Positions 10,206 through 20,987 of a stretch of 64,000 nucleotides of DNA are shown one piece after another; the stretch's first letter is position 1, and every line of letters begins with the position of its first letter. The DNA comes from an uncultured beta proteobacterium (GTDB lineage Bacteria > Pseudomonadota > Gammaproteobacteria > Burkholderiales > Burkholderiaceae_C), in NCBI GenBank assembly GCA_903960915.1, contig CAJCCO010000107.1, positions 26,894-90,893 of the forward strand. The letters are read 5' to 3'. The notes under the pieces were generated by a model. The model was not told where the DNA came from, did not search any database, and was given only the letters and a program-made list of their open reading frames with translations. The translations under genes were made by a program, and so were the position numbers.

Positions 10206-11375
10206 TCAAAGCCAGCCACGCCGGGCCAGGTGGCGCATCAGGTCGGCCAGGCCAAAGGTCCAGGGCGCACAGTCGCCCGAGCGTTGCATGCGGTTAACCA
10301 GGCTGCCCAACTTGGGCGCGGAGATGGTGACGATGTCGCCCACCTTGTGTGTGAAACCACCCCCCACGGTGTCACGGTCTTTCACTGGGGCAAACATGCA
10401 GCCCAGGTACAACAAGGCCCCATCGGGGTACTGGTGGTTTGGCCCCATCAGTTGGGCCACCAGTTCCTGCGGATCGCGGCTTATTTTCGACAGCGATGAC
10501 GAACCCTCCAGACTAAAACCATCCTCGCCCTGCACCTGCAACATGACGGTGGTCTGGCGCACATCGTCGAGGCTGAAGCTGGCGTCAAAAAAGCGCAGCA
10601 AGGGGCCAATAACGGCCGAGGCGTTGTTGTCCTTGGCTTTACCCAAGAGCAGGGCTGAGCGGCCCTCAATATCGCGCAAGTTCACGTCGTTGCCCAGCGC
10701 GGCGCCCACGATGCGGCCTTTTGAATTGATGGCCAGCACCACTTCAGGCTCGGGGTTGTTCCACTGCGAGTCGGCGTGCAAGCCTGCGTCAAAGCCCGTC
10801 CCCACGGCCGACATGGCGCTGGCCTTGGTGAATATTTCAGCATCCGGACCAATGCCCACTTCTAGGTATTGGCTCCAGGCGCCTTGTGCAATCAGCACCG
10901 CCTTAAGCGCCATGGCTTGCGCAGAGCCGGGCTTGAGGCGACTCAAATCGTCCCCCACCAGGGCCACAATTTCGGTCCGAATCGCCTCGGCCGCAGCCGG
11001 GTTGCCGCGGGCTTTTTCTTCAATCACCCGCTCCAACATGGACACGGCAAAGGTCACGCCCGCAGCCTTGACCGGTTGCAGGTCAGCCGGCGCCAGCAGC
11101 CAGGGCTGCGCCGGGTTGCGGCTGTCTGGCGGGGTATTGGCCAGCAGGTCGGCAATGGAGGCAAAGGCTTCGCCGGGGGCGGCTTTCAGGGCGGCTGCTG
11201 GGTCGGGCGCTTCGCACAGGTCACGCAGGGTGGGGAAACTGGCCGAGATGTCCACCGCTTGGTCGCCGCGCAAGGCCACCACCGAGGGGCCACCGAGTTC
11301 TGGACGCCATACGCGCCCCGCCAGGGCGCCCACCGTACCGTCTTGCGGCAGGGTGTTGTGAGTCGTGAGTTGCAT
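10206..11375 (-). CDS. Fumarylacetoacetate hydrolase (FAH) family protein, about 390 aa
   Basis: Real start MQLTTHNTLPQDG at 11375; NPEPEVVLAINSKGRIVGAALGNDVNLRDIEGRSALLLGKAKDNNASAVIGP, typical FAH-fold metal-binding region. Confidence 0.85.
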   Translation of the reverse strand: MQLTTHNTLPQDGTVGALAGRVWRPELGGPSVVALRGDQAVDISASFPTLRDLCEAPDPAAALKAAPGEAFASIADLLANTPPDSRNPAQPWLLAPADLQPVKAAGVTFAVSMLERVIEEKARGNPAAAEAIRTEIVALVGDDLSRLKPGSAQAMALKAVLIAQGAWSQYLEVGIGPDAEIFTKASAMSAVGTGFDAGLHADSQWNNPEPEVVLAINSKGRIVGAALGNDVNLRDIEGRSALLLGKAKDNNASAVIGPLLRFFDASFSLDDVRQTTVMLQVQGEDGFSLEGSSSLSKISRDPQELVAQLMGPNHQYPDGALLYLGCMFAPVKDRDTVGGGFTHKVGDIVTISAPKLGSLVNRMQRSGDCAPWTFGLADLMRHLARRGWL

Positions 11376-11407
11376 GCGATCCACCTGAAAGAAAAAAATG
11401 AAAAAGG

Positions 11408-12706
11408 TCAGCGGGTGACGTAGCCCATGGTCTGGGGCAGCCACAACACAATTTGTGGAAACACGGTGATGGCGACCAGCAGCAGCAGCAACATGATGAA
11501 GAAGGGCCAGCCCTCTTTCATCATCTCGCCAATCGGAATGCCAGTGAGCGCTTTGGTGACAAACAGCAGCATGCCAAACGGCGGGTGAATCAAGCCAATC
11601 ATCATGTTGAGCACCACCAGCACCCCAAAGTGCACCAGGTCGACGTTGAGCAGCTTGGCCGCCGGCAGCAACATGGGCACAAACACCAGCAGCAGCACCG
11701 ACACATCCAGAAAACAGCCCAACACCAGAAACAGCACGTTGACCAGCAGCAAGAACTTGAGCTGCGACAGGTGCATGCTGTCGACCCACTGGGCCATGGC
11801 TTGCGGCACGCCTTCGGCGGTGAAGGCATAGTTCAGCATGAAGGAGCCCGCCAAAATGATGGTGATCACCGCACTGCCGCGCGTGGACTCCATCACCACA
11901 CCCCAGAAGGTGCGCCAGGTGAGGGCGCGGTACACCACGCCAGCCAGAATCAGCGCATGAAACGCGGCCACCGCAGCGGCTTCTGTGGGTGTGAAAGCGC
12001 CAGAATAAATACCGCCAAGCAGCACGATGGGCATGGACAGCGGCAAGGCACCGCGGTACAAAATGGCGGGCCACTCACGCCAGGGAATAGGCGCTTCACG
12101 CGGCATGTTGCGCCGCGTGGCAATGACGTGCACCACGCCCATCATGAGCAGGGCCATCAGCACGCCAGGCACCACCCCGCCTAAAAACAAAGCGCCCACC
12201 GAAGCCCCTGACACCAGGGCGTAAATCACCATCGGAATAGAGGGCGGAATGATGGGGCCCAAGGTGGCACTGGCCACCACCACGGCGCCGGCAAAGCCGC
12301 GCGGGTACTCGGGTTTTTTCAGCATCTGGCGAATGGTGACCAGGCCGGGGCCGGCTGCATCGGCAATGGCGCTGCCGCTCATGCCCGAGAAAATCACGCT
12401 GACCAGAATGTCCACCTGCGCCAACCCGCCGCGCATGCGCCCCACCAAAATGCGGCAAAAATCAAAGATGCGCTCACTCACGGTGCCAGCGTTCATGATG
12501 TTGGCAGCAAACACAAACAGCGGCACGGCCAGCAGCACGTAGCTGTTGTACAGGCCGTTGCCCACCTGCTCGGCCACCAGTCCCAGGTCTTGCCGCTTGA
12601 CCAGCAAATAGGCAATACCGGAGGCCAGCATGGTGAAGCCAATGGGCATACGCAGCAGCAAGCCCGCCACCATCACGCAGATAAGAATTCCAATGCCGAG
12701 AGTCAT
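11408..12706 (-). CDS. TRAP transporter large permease (DctM family)
   Basis: VFSGMSGSAIADAAGPGLVTIRQMLKKPEYPRGFAGAVVVASATLGPIIPPSIPMVIY. Confidence 0.93.
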   Translation of the reverse strand: MTLGIGILICVMVAGLLLRMPIGFTMLASGIAYLLVKRQDLGLVAEQVGNGLYNSYVLLAVPLFVFAANIMNAGTVSERIFDFCRILVGRMRGGLAQVDILVSVIFSGMSGSAIADAAGPGLVTIRQMLKKPEYPRGFAGAVVVASATLGPIIPPSIPMVIYALVSGASVGALFLGGVVPGVLMALLMMGVVHVIATRRNMPREAPIPWREWPAILYRGALPLSMPIVLLGGIYSGAFTPTEAAAVAAFHALILAGVVYRALTWRTFWGVVMESTRGSAVITIILAGSFMLNYAFTAEGVPQAMAQWVDSMHLSQLKFLLLVNVLFLVLGCFLDVSVLLLVFVPMLLPAAKLLNVDLVHFGVLVVLNMMIGLIHPPFGMLLFVTKALTGIPIGEMMKEGWPFFIMLLLLLVAITVFPQIVLWLPQTMGYVTR

Positions 12707-12760
12707 GAAAGTTGCCAGTTAAGGCAGCGGGTGAGCTGCCGTGAAAAGTTGTTGCACATG

Positions 12761-13240
12761 TCAGAGCCGCAACTCGGCCTGCAGCCCCTCGCCCTTGAAC
12801 GCGTTCCAGATGGCATAGCCACTGCGCAGCACCAAAGCCAGCAGCAAAATCACCAGCGGGAGAAAAATCCACATGAAAGAAATGCCCAGCACCGGCGAGT
12901 TTTCACGCCGCATGAAATGCACATAGTCCCAGGTGGCGGGCAAGGCCACCAAGGCCAAGCCACCCACCAGCAGATTGCCTGCAATTTGCATGGCGCGTCG
13001 CCACGGCAAACTGACACTGTTCCAGATCAGGTCAAACACCACCTGCTCGCGCTCGGGCACGATGGTGGCCGCAGCCCAAAGAATGACCCAGACGTACAGA
13101 ATCACGGCGGCCTCGTCGGTCCAGGGCAGGGGTTTGCCAAAACCGAATCGGGCCGCGATCTGGACCAAAAAGACCACGAACATTGTCAGGAACAAACCGC
13201 CACCCAGCACCTGGGCAGCCGTTCTTAACCAGCGCACCAT
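12761..13240 (-). CDS. TRAP transporter small permease (DctQ family)
   Basis: Four-TM protein with FGKPLPWTDEAAVILYVWVILWAAATIV, adjacent to dctM. Confidence 0.9.
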   Translation of the reverse strand: MVRWLRTAAQVLGGGLFLTMFVVFLVQIAARFGFGKPLPWTDEAAVILYVWVILWAAATIVPEREQVVFDLIWNSVSLPWRRAMQIAGNLLVGGLALVALPATWDYVHFMRRENSPVLGISFMWIFLPLVILLLALVLRSGYAIWNAFKGEGLQAELRL

Positions 13241-13243
13241 GGC

Positions 13244-14266
13244 TTACTTGGTGGCGTTGATGCGGTCCAGCAGGCCTTTGGGCCACAACTTGGCGTACTC
13301 GGAGTTCTGGTACGTGGTTTGCACCGATTTCTGGAAGGCCGCCTGGTCGGGCGTGGTGACCTGCAAGCCTTCTTTCTTGAAGTAGTCCACCAGCTGCGAC
13401 TCTTCCTTCAGGCGGTTTTCGTTGTTGTAGGCGGCAGCGGCTTGGGCTGCTGCGGTGACCTTTTGCTTTTGCGCTGCGCTCAGGGCGTTGAAGCTCTTGT
13501 TGGAAATGGCGATGAAGATGCCGTCCACCAGGTGGTTGGTCAGCACGATCTGCTTGGTCACTTCGTAGAACTTGGCCGCGCGCACCGAAGGCAACGGGTT
13601 GTCCTGGCCGTCGATGGTGCCGGTTTTCAGGCCCAGGTAAACCTCGCCAAAGGCCAGCGGCGTGGCCGTGGCGCCCAGCGCTTCACCCAGGAACAACCAC
13701 TCTTTGGAGCCGGGCATGCGCAGCTTCACACCTTTGAGGTCGGCCGGGGTTTTGACGTTGCGCACATCGCGCAGGTTGACCTGGCGGGTGCCCAGGTAGA
13801 CGGTCGCCAGCGGGGTGACCTCCATTTTTTCAGACACGGTTTTGAACAGCTCGGCGCCAATCGGGCCGTTGAACACTTTTTGCTGTTGCGCGGGGTCGCG
13901 GATCACGTAGCCGGCGGTAAAGATGGAGAACTCGGGCACCAGTTTGGCAATGTCAAATGCCGAGATCGACGACAGCTCCAGGTTGCCCCGCGCCATGGCG
14001 GCAGGCTCGGCACCCTGTTTGAAGAGCGAGGCGTTCAGGTTGATCTGCACGTCAAATTCGCCTGGCGCAGTTTTTTCCAGTGCGTCCTTGAACACGGTCC
14101 ACATTTTGGCGTGCCAGTCGTCTGGCACGGCGGGGGTGGAAATGCGCAGCACGGTTTTGGTTTGCGCCAGCGCGGGCAGGCCCAGCGTGCCCAAGGCAGC
14201 TGTGGCGGCCGTAGCGCCGGTAGCGCCCAAGAGGGAACGGCGGCTGATGGATGTTGGTGTTGTCAT
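13244..14266 (-). CDS. TRAP transporter substrate-binding protein (DctP family)
   Basis: Tat-like signal SRRSLLGATGATAA; GVKLRMPGSKEWLFLGEALGATATPLAFGEVYLGLKTGTIDGQDNPLPSV. Confidence 0.93.
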   Translation of the reverse strand: MTTPTSISRRSLLGATGATAATAALGTLGLPALAQTKTVLRISTPAVPDDWHAKMWTVFKDALEKTAPGEFDVQINLNASLFKQGAEPAAMARGNLELSSISAFDIAKLVPEFSIFTAGYVIRDPAQQQKVFNGPIGAELFKTVSEKMEVTPLATVYLGTRQVNLRDVRNVKTPADLKGVKLRMPGSKEWLFLGEALGATATPLAFGEVYLGLKTGTIDGQDNPLPSVRAAKFYEVTKQIVLTNHLVDGIFIAISNKSFNALSAAQKQKVTAAAQAAAAYNNENRLKEESQLVDYFKKEGLQVTTPDQAAFQKSVQTTYQNSEYAKLWPKGLLDRINATK

Positions 14267-14303
14267 GGTGTTGTCTCCTGTTAGAAATTTTTGAAAGTTA
14301 AAT

Positions 14304-15218
14304 TTAAATATTAGCCAAGGCTGCCCCGATGGCCCGATACCCCGAACGCACGGCCTGCGCTTGTGCCCCCGCCAGTGCGCACAGCGGCAAGCGTACCTGC
14401 ATCCAGGCCTCGTCACCGGTTTGCTCCGCCAGCATGGCTTTGTAGACCGCCACAAACGGCATGCCAGGCTGAATGCTGAGCAGGGCCAGCAGGTCCAGCA
14501 TGAGTTTTTTGTCTGCGGCGCTGACCGTGGCCGGGTCGCGAATGACGCGGCACATCAGGCCAGGCGCCACATTGCCCAGCCCGTTGATGGAGCCTGAGCC
14601 ACCGACCAGCATCACCGGCGCCACGTCGGGCTCAGCCCCCACCAGAATGGACAAACCGGGGAAGGCCTGCGCCAAGGCCTTGGAATGTGCCAAGTCGCCA
14701 CTGCTGTCCTTCACCCCCACCACTTGGGCAGGATGGCGGCGCACCAACTCGGCAATGGCCGCGTGCGAAAACGCGTAGGTGCTCATGGCGGGGAAGTGGT
14801 AAAGCAAGAGCTTCAAGGCATCGTCGCCAATGCCGCGCACCAGTGCTGAAATGGTTTCAACCACACCTGCATCGCTGGGCTGGTTGAAATAAAACGGCGG
14901 CAGGTACATCTGGCGGTGCACGCCCAGACCGGACGCATGGCGCCCCAGTTCAATGGCGTCAGCCAGCGCAATAGCCGAGGTGGTGACGAGGCACTGGTCA
15001 GCCCGAATGCCACTGGCCAGCAAAGCCTGCAGCAAGGCCTTGCGCTCGGCCACCGTGAAGGCCGGGCCTTCGCCCGTGGTGCCAAAAACCGTGACGCCAT
15101 CGCAGCCCGCTGCGAGCATGCGCTGGGCATGGGCAATGGCGCGCGGCGTGTCCAGGGCGCCATCGGCGCCTACCGGCATCAGCAAGGCCGGCCACAGGCC
15201 GTGAATATCTGGGTGCAA
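14304..15218 (-). CDS. Dihydrodipicolinate synthase (DapA) family aldolase
   Basis: GVTVFGTTGEGPAFTVAERKALLQALL, YHFPAMS, VVGVKDSSGD (Schiff-base Lys). Confidence 0.9.
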   Translation of the reverse strand: MHPDIHGLWPALLMPVGADGALDTPRAIAHAQRMLAAGCDGVTVFGTTGEGPAFTVAERKALLQALLASGIRADQCLVTTSAIALADAIELGRHASGLGVHRQMYLPPFYFNQPSDAGVVETISALVRGIGDDALKLLLYHFPAMSTYAFSHAAIAELVRRHPAQVVGVKDSSGDLAHSKALAQAFPGLSILVGAEPDVAPVMLVGGSGSINGLGNVAPGLMCRVIRDPATVSAADKKLMLDLLALLSIQPGMPFVAVYKAMLAEQTGDEAWMQVRLPLCALAGAQAQAVRSGYRAIGAALANI

Positions 15219-15239
15219 GTTCAGTTCTCCTAAAGGGGG

Positions 15240-16040
15240 TTAATTCAATTCAACCGGTGGCAGCGTCCATTCGCTGCGCACCTGTTCCATGGGTTCGGTC
15301 AGCACCCGGTTGCGGGCACTGTTGATGTGGGCCATCAGCAGCTCCACGGCCCGTGCGCCGTCGCGCTGGCGCAATGCGGCGATGAATCGCAGGTGCTCCT
15401 GCATGGCGGGCATCAGGCGGGTCGGAGTGATCACGCTGTGCTCGAGTTTGATGAGGCGCACGCGTAAGCTGTTGACCCGGTACATGTCAGACACGATGTC
15501 ATTGCCCATCGCGTCAACCATGCGGTCATGCAGGCCCCAGTCAATGGCCTGGGCGTCTTCCAGCAAGCGCTCGTCATACACCTGGGCGCTGGCGCGGGCC
15601 AGAATATTGTTGTGGCTGGCCTCAATGGCGTCGAGTTCCTCGGTGCTGGCGGTTTGCACAAAATGCAGCACTGCCTCGCGCTCAATCATGTGGCGCACCT
15701 GAAAGGCGTTGCGGATGAGCTTCAAGTCCACCGGCACAATTTGCAGGCCGCGCTGCGGCACGGTCTTGATCAAACCACCCGCCTCCAGGCGCGGAATCAT
15801 CTCGCGCACGGCGCCCAGGGGCATGTTCAGGAGCAGCATCAGCTCGCGCTGCGAAATAAACTGCCCCGGCCGAATGCCGCCGCTCAAGATCTGCCGGGTA
15901 AAGCCGTCGTAAGCGCGGGCACGCTGGCTGACAGGCTCAGCCACCGCAACCGCCGCGAGTTGCACACCCCCAGCGCGTGAAGCGCCGGCGTGGGGCGCTT
16001 TCTTGACGGCTGGAATTTTGGCAGTGGGCATGGCGAGCAT
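15240..16040 (-). CDS. GntR family transcriptional regulator (FCD/FadR-type)
   Basis: FTRQILSGGIRPGQFISQRELMLLLNMPLGAVREMIPRLEAGGLIKTVPQRGLQIVP. Confidence 0.9.
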   Translation of the reverse strand: MLAMPTAKIPAVKKAPHAGASRAGGVQLAAVAVAEPVSQRARAYDGFTRQILSGGIRPGQFISQRELMLLLNMPLGAVREMIPRLEAGGLIKTVPQRGLQIVPVDLKLIRNAFQVRHMIEREAVLHFVQTASTEELDAIEASHNNILARASAQVYDERLLEDAQAIDWGLHDRMVDAMGNDIVSDMYRVNSLRVRLIKLEHSVITPTRLMPAMQEHLRFIAALRQRDGARAVELLMAHINSARNRVLTEPMEQVRSEWTLPPVELN

Positions 16041-16132
16041 CAGGGTTTCAACTAGGACAGGACTGACATGTTAGCGCTACCATCAGCCCATGCTTACTGT
16101 CGTAAACCCCTAGAAAACCCACTTTCAGCCCC

Positions 16133-17032
16133 ATGAAAATAGACGCCCACCAGCACTATTGGCACTACCAGGCGGAAGACTTGCCCTGGATAGACCCGTC
16201 CATGACCGTGCTGCGCCAGGACCGCCTGCCCCACGACATTGCGCCGGCGCTGGCAGCCTGTGGCATAGACGCCGTGGTAGCCGTTCAGGCCCGGGGCAGC
16301 CTCAAGGAAACCGAATTTTTGCTCCAGTTGGCCGCCCAGCACCCGCATATAGCGGGCGTGGTGGGCTGGGTCGATTTGAAAAGCAGTGCGCTGGAAAAAA
16401 CCTTGGAAAGCTGGACGGCACACGCCGTGCTTTGCGGACTGCGCCATCAATTGCAGGACGAGTCCCAGCTGGCAGATTTTCTGGCCCAAGCCGCCTTCAA
16501 CCGGGGGGTCGCGCTGCTGCAAAGCCGCAGCCTGGTGTACGACCTGCTGGTGCTGCCAGCGCAACTGCCTTTGCTCTTGAAGTTTTGCGCCGCACATGAC
16601 CGCCACTGGCTGGTGCTGGACCACCTGGCTAAGCCCGATTTACGTGCCCCTGGCGCCGCCCAGGCCATCAACCCCGCTTGGGCCGCGCAACTGCGCGCCC
16701 TGGGGCAACTGCCGCATGTGGTGTGCAAGCTGTCCGGCCTGGTGACCGAAACCAGTGCCGCCCACACGGGTTTGACAGCGGGTTTGACAGCGGGTCTGAC
16801 GGCGGCCGATGAGCAGGCGATCTTGGCGTGTTACGACCTGGCACTGGAAGCCTTTGGGCCACAGCGTTTGCTGTTTGGCTCGGACTGGCCGGTGTGCGCG
16901 CTGGCGGCCCCGTTTGAAGTCGTGCATGGCTTGGCCCAGCGTTGGGCGCAGTCGCGCCTGAGTGACACCGAGCAAGCAGACTTCTGGGGCGGCAACGCCC
17001 AGCGCTGCTATGGTTTGAAGCTGGCCGCTTGA
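16133..17032 (+). CDS. Amidohydrolase_2 family sugar lactonase (fuconolactonase/rhamnonolactonase-like)
   Basis: MKIDAHQHYWHYQAEDLPWIDPSM, LVLDHLAKPDLR, PQRLLFGSDWPVCALAAPFEVV. Confidence 0.88.
   Translation: MKIDAHQHYWHYQAEDLPWIDPSMTVLRQDRLPHDIAPALAACGIDAVVAVQARGSLKETEFLLQLAAQHPHIAGVVGWVDLKSSALEKTLESWTAHAVLCGLRHQLQDESQLADFLAQAAFNRGVALLQSRSLVYDLLVLPAQLPLLLKFCAAHDRHWLVLDHLAKPDLRAPGAAQAINPAWAAQLRALGQLPHVVCKLSGLVTETSAAHTGLTAGLTAGLTAADEQAILACYDLALEAFGPQRLLFGSDWPVCALAAPFEVVHGLAQRWAQSRLSDTEQADFWGGNAQRCYGLKLAA
16768..16803. repeat. In-frame 12-bp tandem repeat (gggtttgacagc x2 + gggtctgacggc) encoding GLTAGLTAGLTA
   Basis: Read directly inside the lactonase gene. Confidence 0.95.
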
Positions 17033-17061
17033 AACAAAACCGAACCGACCCCAGAAAGTAA

Positions 17062-17850
<789 letters not shown>

Positions 17851-17861
17851 CCTGAAGGCGC

Positions 17862-18875
17862 TCAGCCCGTCAAGCCATCGACCACCGTGGGATAACGCAG
17901 TCGCAGCCCCAACTCAGACAGCAAGCGCGTGTTGTCCATGCGGCGCGACTCACTCATGAAGCTCAAAAGCATCAGCGGCAACTGGTCTTTGGCGGTGCTG
18001 CGCGGCAGCCGCGGCGGGTGCGCCAGACCGTAGAGGTCAGCGGCCAGATCAAAGTAATCGCCCATCTTGAGCCGGGTGTTGTCGTTCACGTTGTAAATGC
18101 GCTGCGGCCCCGCATGCCACAAAGCGGCCACGCAAGCGCGCGCCAGGTCGTCGGCATGAATATGGTTGGTGTACACATCGTCGGCTGCCAGCAGCACCGG
18201 CGTGCCTTTTTCCAGCCGGGCGCGCGGCGTGCCGCCTTCACGGTTGGGCGCGTAAATACCGGGAATGCGCAAAATGCTGCTGCGCACCCCGGCGCTTCGG
18301 CCCAAAAAGCGCACCGCCTGCTCTGCGTCGACACGCCGAATAGCGCGCGGCGAGTCGGCGTGGGTGCCGCGCGTCTCGCTCACCACCGCCCCCTGGCAGT
18401 CGCCATACACCCCACTGGTGGAGCCATACACCAGCGCTCGCGGCAGCGTGCCCAAACGCAGGGCCCGCGTGAGCGCCTGCGTGCGGGGGTCGCGCCAGCC
18501 TTGGCCCGGAGGGGGTGCCAGGTGCAACACCGCATGGGCCAGCCCCGCCAGACGACGCAGCGTGGCGGGTTCATCCAAATTACCCACCAGGGGCGTGATG
18601 CCGAGCGCACGCAGGGCCGGCGTACGCGCCGGGCTGGAGGTCAGCGCCAGCAGGCGTACGCGACCTTGCAGGGCTTGCGCCACACGTTGACCAATATCGC
18701 CACAGCCAACGATCAAGACACGCGAACGGCGAAAACGCGCCGGCAAGGTGCCGGGGTGGGTGGCATACAGGCTGCGCGAGGGGTTTTGTTTTAAAGGCAA
18801 AATTGGGACCCTACTGAAAAATGAAACTTCGCCAAGGATACAAAGAAATATGAGCAGCAGCAGCAGCGCCGCCAA
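17862..18875 (-). CDS. NAD-dependent epimerase/dehydratase (SDR) family protein; start codon uncertain
   Basis: VLIVGCGDIGQRVAQALQGRVRLLALT; YGSTSGVYGD; upstream extension MAALLLLL overlaps the next gene's start and is probably not translated. Confidence 0.75.
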   Translation of the reverse strand: MAALLLLLIFLCILGEVSFFSRVPILPLKQNPSRSLYATHPGTLPARFRRSRVLIVGCGDIGQRVAQALQGRVRLLALTSSPARTPALRALGITPLVGNLDEPATLRRLAGLAHAVLHLAPPPGQGWRDPRTQALTRALRLGTLPRALVYGSTSGVYGDCQGAVVSETRGTHADSPRAIRRVDAEQAVRFLGRSAGVRSSILRIPGIYAPNREGGTPRARLEKGTPVLLAADDVYTNHIHADDLARACVAALWHAGPQRIYNVNDNTRLKMGDYFDLAADLYGLAHPPRLPRSTAKDQLPLMLLSFMSESRRMDNTRLLSELGLRLRYPTVVDGLTG

Positions 18876-19914
18876 CGGCTTTCAGATCACCGTGCAGCCC
18901 AGCGGTCGCCATTTCACCGCCGGCCAGGATGAAACCATTCTTGCCGCCGGCATTCGCCAGGGTATCGGCATGCCCTATGGCTGCAAGGACGGCGCATGCG
19001 GCTCCTGCAAATGCAAGAAGCTTGAAGGGGTGGTGGTGCACGGCGCGCACCAGAGCAAAGCCTTGAGCCCCGAGGAAGAAGCCAACGGTTTTATTCTGAC
19101 CTGCTGCGGCGTGGCGCACAGCGATGTGGTGCTGGAGTCGCGCCAGGTGACGCAGGAGGGCGCGTTCCCCATCAAGAAAATGCCCACGCGCGTTGCGCTC
19201 ATGGAGAAAAAATCTGCCGACGTCATGCTCATCAAGCTGCAATTACCAGCCAACGACACCTTCACCTACCACGCAGGCCAGTACGTCGAGTTCATCTTGC
19301 GCGACGGGGCGCGGCGCAGCTACTCCATGGCCAATGCGCCGCACACCCTGGCCGACAGCGCCACGCTGGAGCTGCACCTTCGCCACATGCCCGGCGGCAA
19401 GTTCACCGACCATGTGTTCAACATCATGAAGGAGAAAGAAATTTTGCGCATTGAAGGCCCCTACGGCAGCTTCTACCTGCGTGAAGACAGCGACAAACCC
19501 CTGGTGCTGCTGGCCTCTGGCACCGGTTTTGCGCCCATCAAGGCGCTCATTGAGCACATGCAACACAAGGGCATCACACGCCCAGCCACCTTGTACTGGG
19601 GGGGTCGCCGTCCGGCAGACCTGTACATGAACGACTGGGTACAAGCCAAGTTGGCCGAGATGCCCCACTTGTCCTACGTGCCCGTGGTGTCCAACGCCCT
19701 GCCCGAAGACGCCTGGACCGGCCGTACCGGCTTTGTGCACCAGGCCGTTCTGGAGGACTTTCCAGACTTGCACAACCACCAAGTCTATGCCTGCGGCGCG
19801 CCCATTGTGGTGGAGTCTGCCCAGAGCGATTTCTCACACCTGGCCGGCTTGCCAGAAGAAGAATTCTTTGCCGACTCGTTCACCACCGAGGCCGACAAGG
19901 CCCGCAACGCTTAA
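18850..19914 (+). CDS. CDP-6-deoxy-delta-3,4-glucoseen reductase-like 2Fe-2S/FAD oxidoreductase
   Basis: PYGCKDGACGSCKCKKLEG (2Fe-2S), RSYSMANAP (FAD), LLASGTGFAPIKALIEH (NAD). Confidence 0.9.
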   Translation: MSSSSSAANGFQITVQPSGRHFTAGQDETILAAGIRQGIGMPYGCKDGACGSCKCKKLEGVVVHGAHQSKALSPEEEANGFILTCCGVAHSDVVLESRQVTQEGAFPIKKMPTRVALMEKKSADVMLIKLQLPANDTFTYHAGQYVEFILRDGARRSYSMANAPHTLADSATLELHLRHMPGGKFTDHVFNIMKEKEILRIEGPYGSFYLREDSDKPLVLLASGTGFAPIKALIEHMQHKGITRPATLYWGGRRPADLYMNDWVQAKLAEMPHLSYVPVVSNALPEDAWTGRTGFVHQAVLEDFPDLHNHQVYACGAPIVVESAQSDFSHLAGLPEEEFFADSFTTEADKARNA

Positions 19915-19926
19915 GAACACCCTGCC

Positions 19927-20892
19927 ATGAAACCTGTCCACACGCTGCTGATTTCTCTACTGGCCCTGCTGGGCTGCGCCACCGTACAGGCCCAGGGCAA
20001 GCCCATTCGGCTGGTGGTGCCCTACGCCGCGGGGGGTCCGATTGACGTGACGGCACGCGCGCTGGCCGAGCGCGTGAAGGACTCGCTGGGCACCGTCATC
20101 ATTGACAACAAGCCTGGCGCGGGCGGCAACATTGGTGCCGATGCGGTGGCCAAAGCAGCCCCGGATGGTTTGACCATTGGCATTGCCGCCACGGCCACGC
20201 ATGCGGTTAACCCCTGGCTGTACGCCAAGATGCCCTACCAGGCCGCCACCGACTTTGCGCCCATCACCCAGATGGTCCGCGTGCCCAATGTGCTGGTGAT
20301 AAACGCCGAGACAGCGCAGCGCCTGAAAATCAACAGCCTGGCCGACCTGGTGGCCTACGCGAAGGCACACCCGGCGCAACTCAACTACGGCAGTGGCGGC
20401 AATGGCAGCGCCGGTCATTTGGCGGGTGAAATGTTCAAGAAAGCCGCAGGTATTTTTGCCGTGCACATTCCTTACAACGGCGGCAACCCGGCGCAACTGG
20501 CCCTGCTGGCCGGCCAGGTGGATTTCAACTTTGACAACCTCGCCACCGCCGCGCCCAACATCCGCTCCGGCAAGCTCAAGGCGCTGGCCGTGACCACCCT
20601 GAACCGCTCGCCCGCCTTGCCCGACACGCCGCCTGTGGCCGACACCTTCAAAGGGTTTTCAATTGATACCTGGTGGGGTTTGGTGGCACCCGCGGGCACG
20701 CCCAAAGACGTGCTGGCGCGCCTGAACCAGGCCTTTGTGGCTGCCCTGAACACGCCTGAAACCAAGACCCGTTTTGGCACGCTGCTGGCCGAGCCCGTGG
20801 GCGGCAGTGCCGAAGAGTTTGGCGCTTTCATGAAAGCTGAACTGGCCAAGTACGAAGGCCTGGTGAAAGCCTCGGGCGCGAAGGTGGACTGA
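19927..20892 (+). CDS. Bug-family tripartite tricarboxylate transporter substrate-binding protein
   Basis: KPIRLVVPYAAGGPIDVTARALAERVKDSLGTVIIDNKPGAGGNIGADAVAKAAPDG. Confidence 0.93.
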   Translation: MKPVHTLLISLLALLGCATVQAQGKPIRLVVPYAAGGPIDVTARALAERVKDSLGTVIIDNKPGAGGNIGADAVAKAAPDGLTIGIAATATHAVNPWLYAKMPYQAATDFAPITQMVRVPNVLVINAETAQRLKINSLADLVAYAKAHPAQLNYGSGGNGSAGHLAGEMFKKAAGIFAVHIPYNGGNPAQLALLAGQVDFNFDNLATAAPNIRSGKLKALAVTTLNRSPALPDTPPVADTFKGFSIDTWWGLVAPAGTPKDVLARLNQAFVAALNTPETKTRFGTLLAEPVGGSAEEFGAFMKAELAKYEGLVKASGAKVD

Positions 20893-20987
20893 GCTGCTTG
20901 GTTGACTACTTGGCGCCTTGACGAAGGGCCGCGCTTTAGCCAGGAGGTTTCTCGATCATCACGGGCCTCACCCCAAAAATTCGGCGC

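Noticed and set aside
10206-12074. Single 622-aa ORF
   Set aside because: Only 10206..11375 is the FAH-family gene; the N-terminal extension is an out-of-frame reading of the DctM gene.
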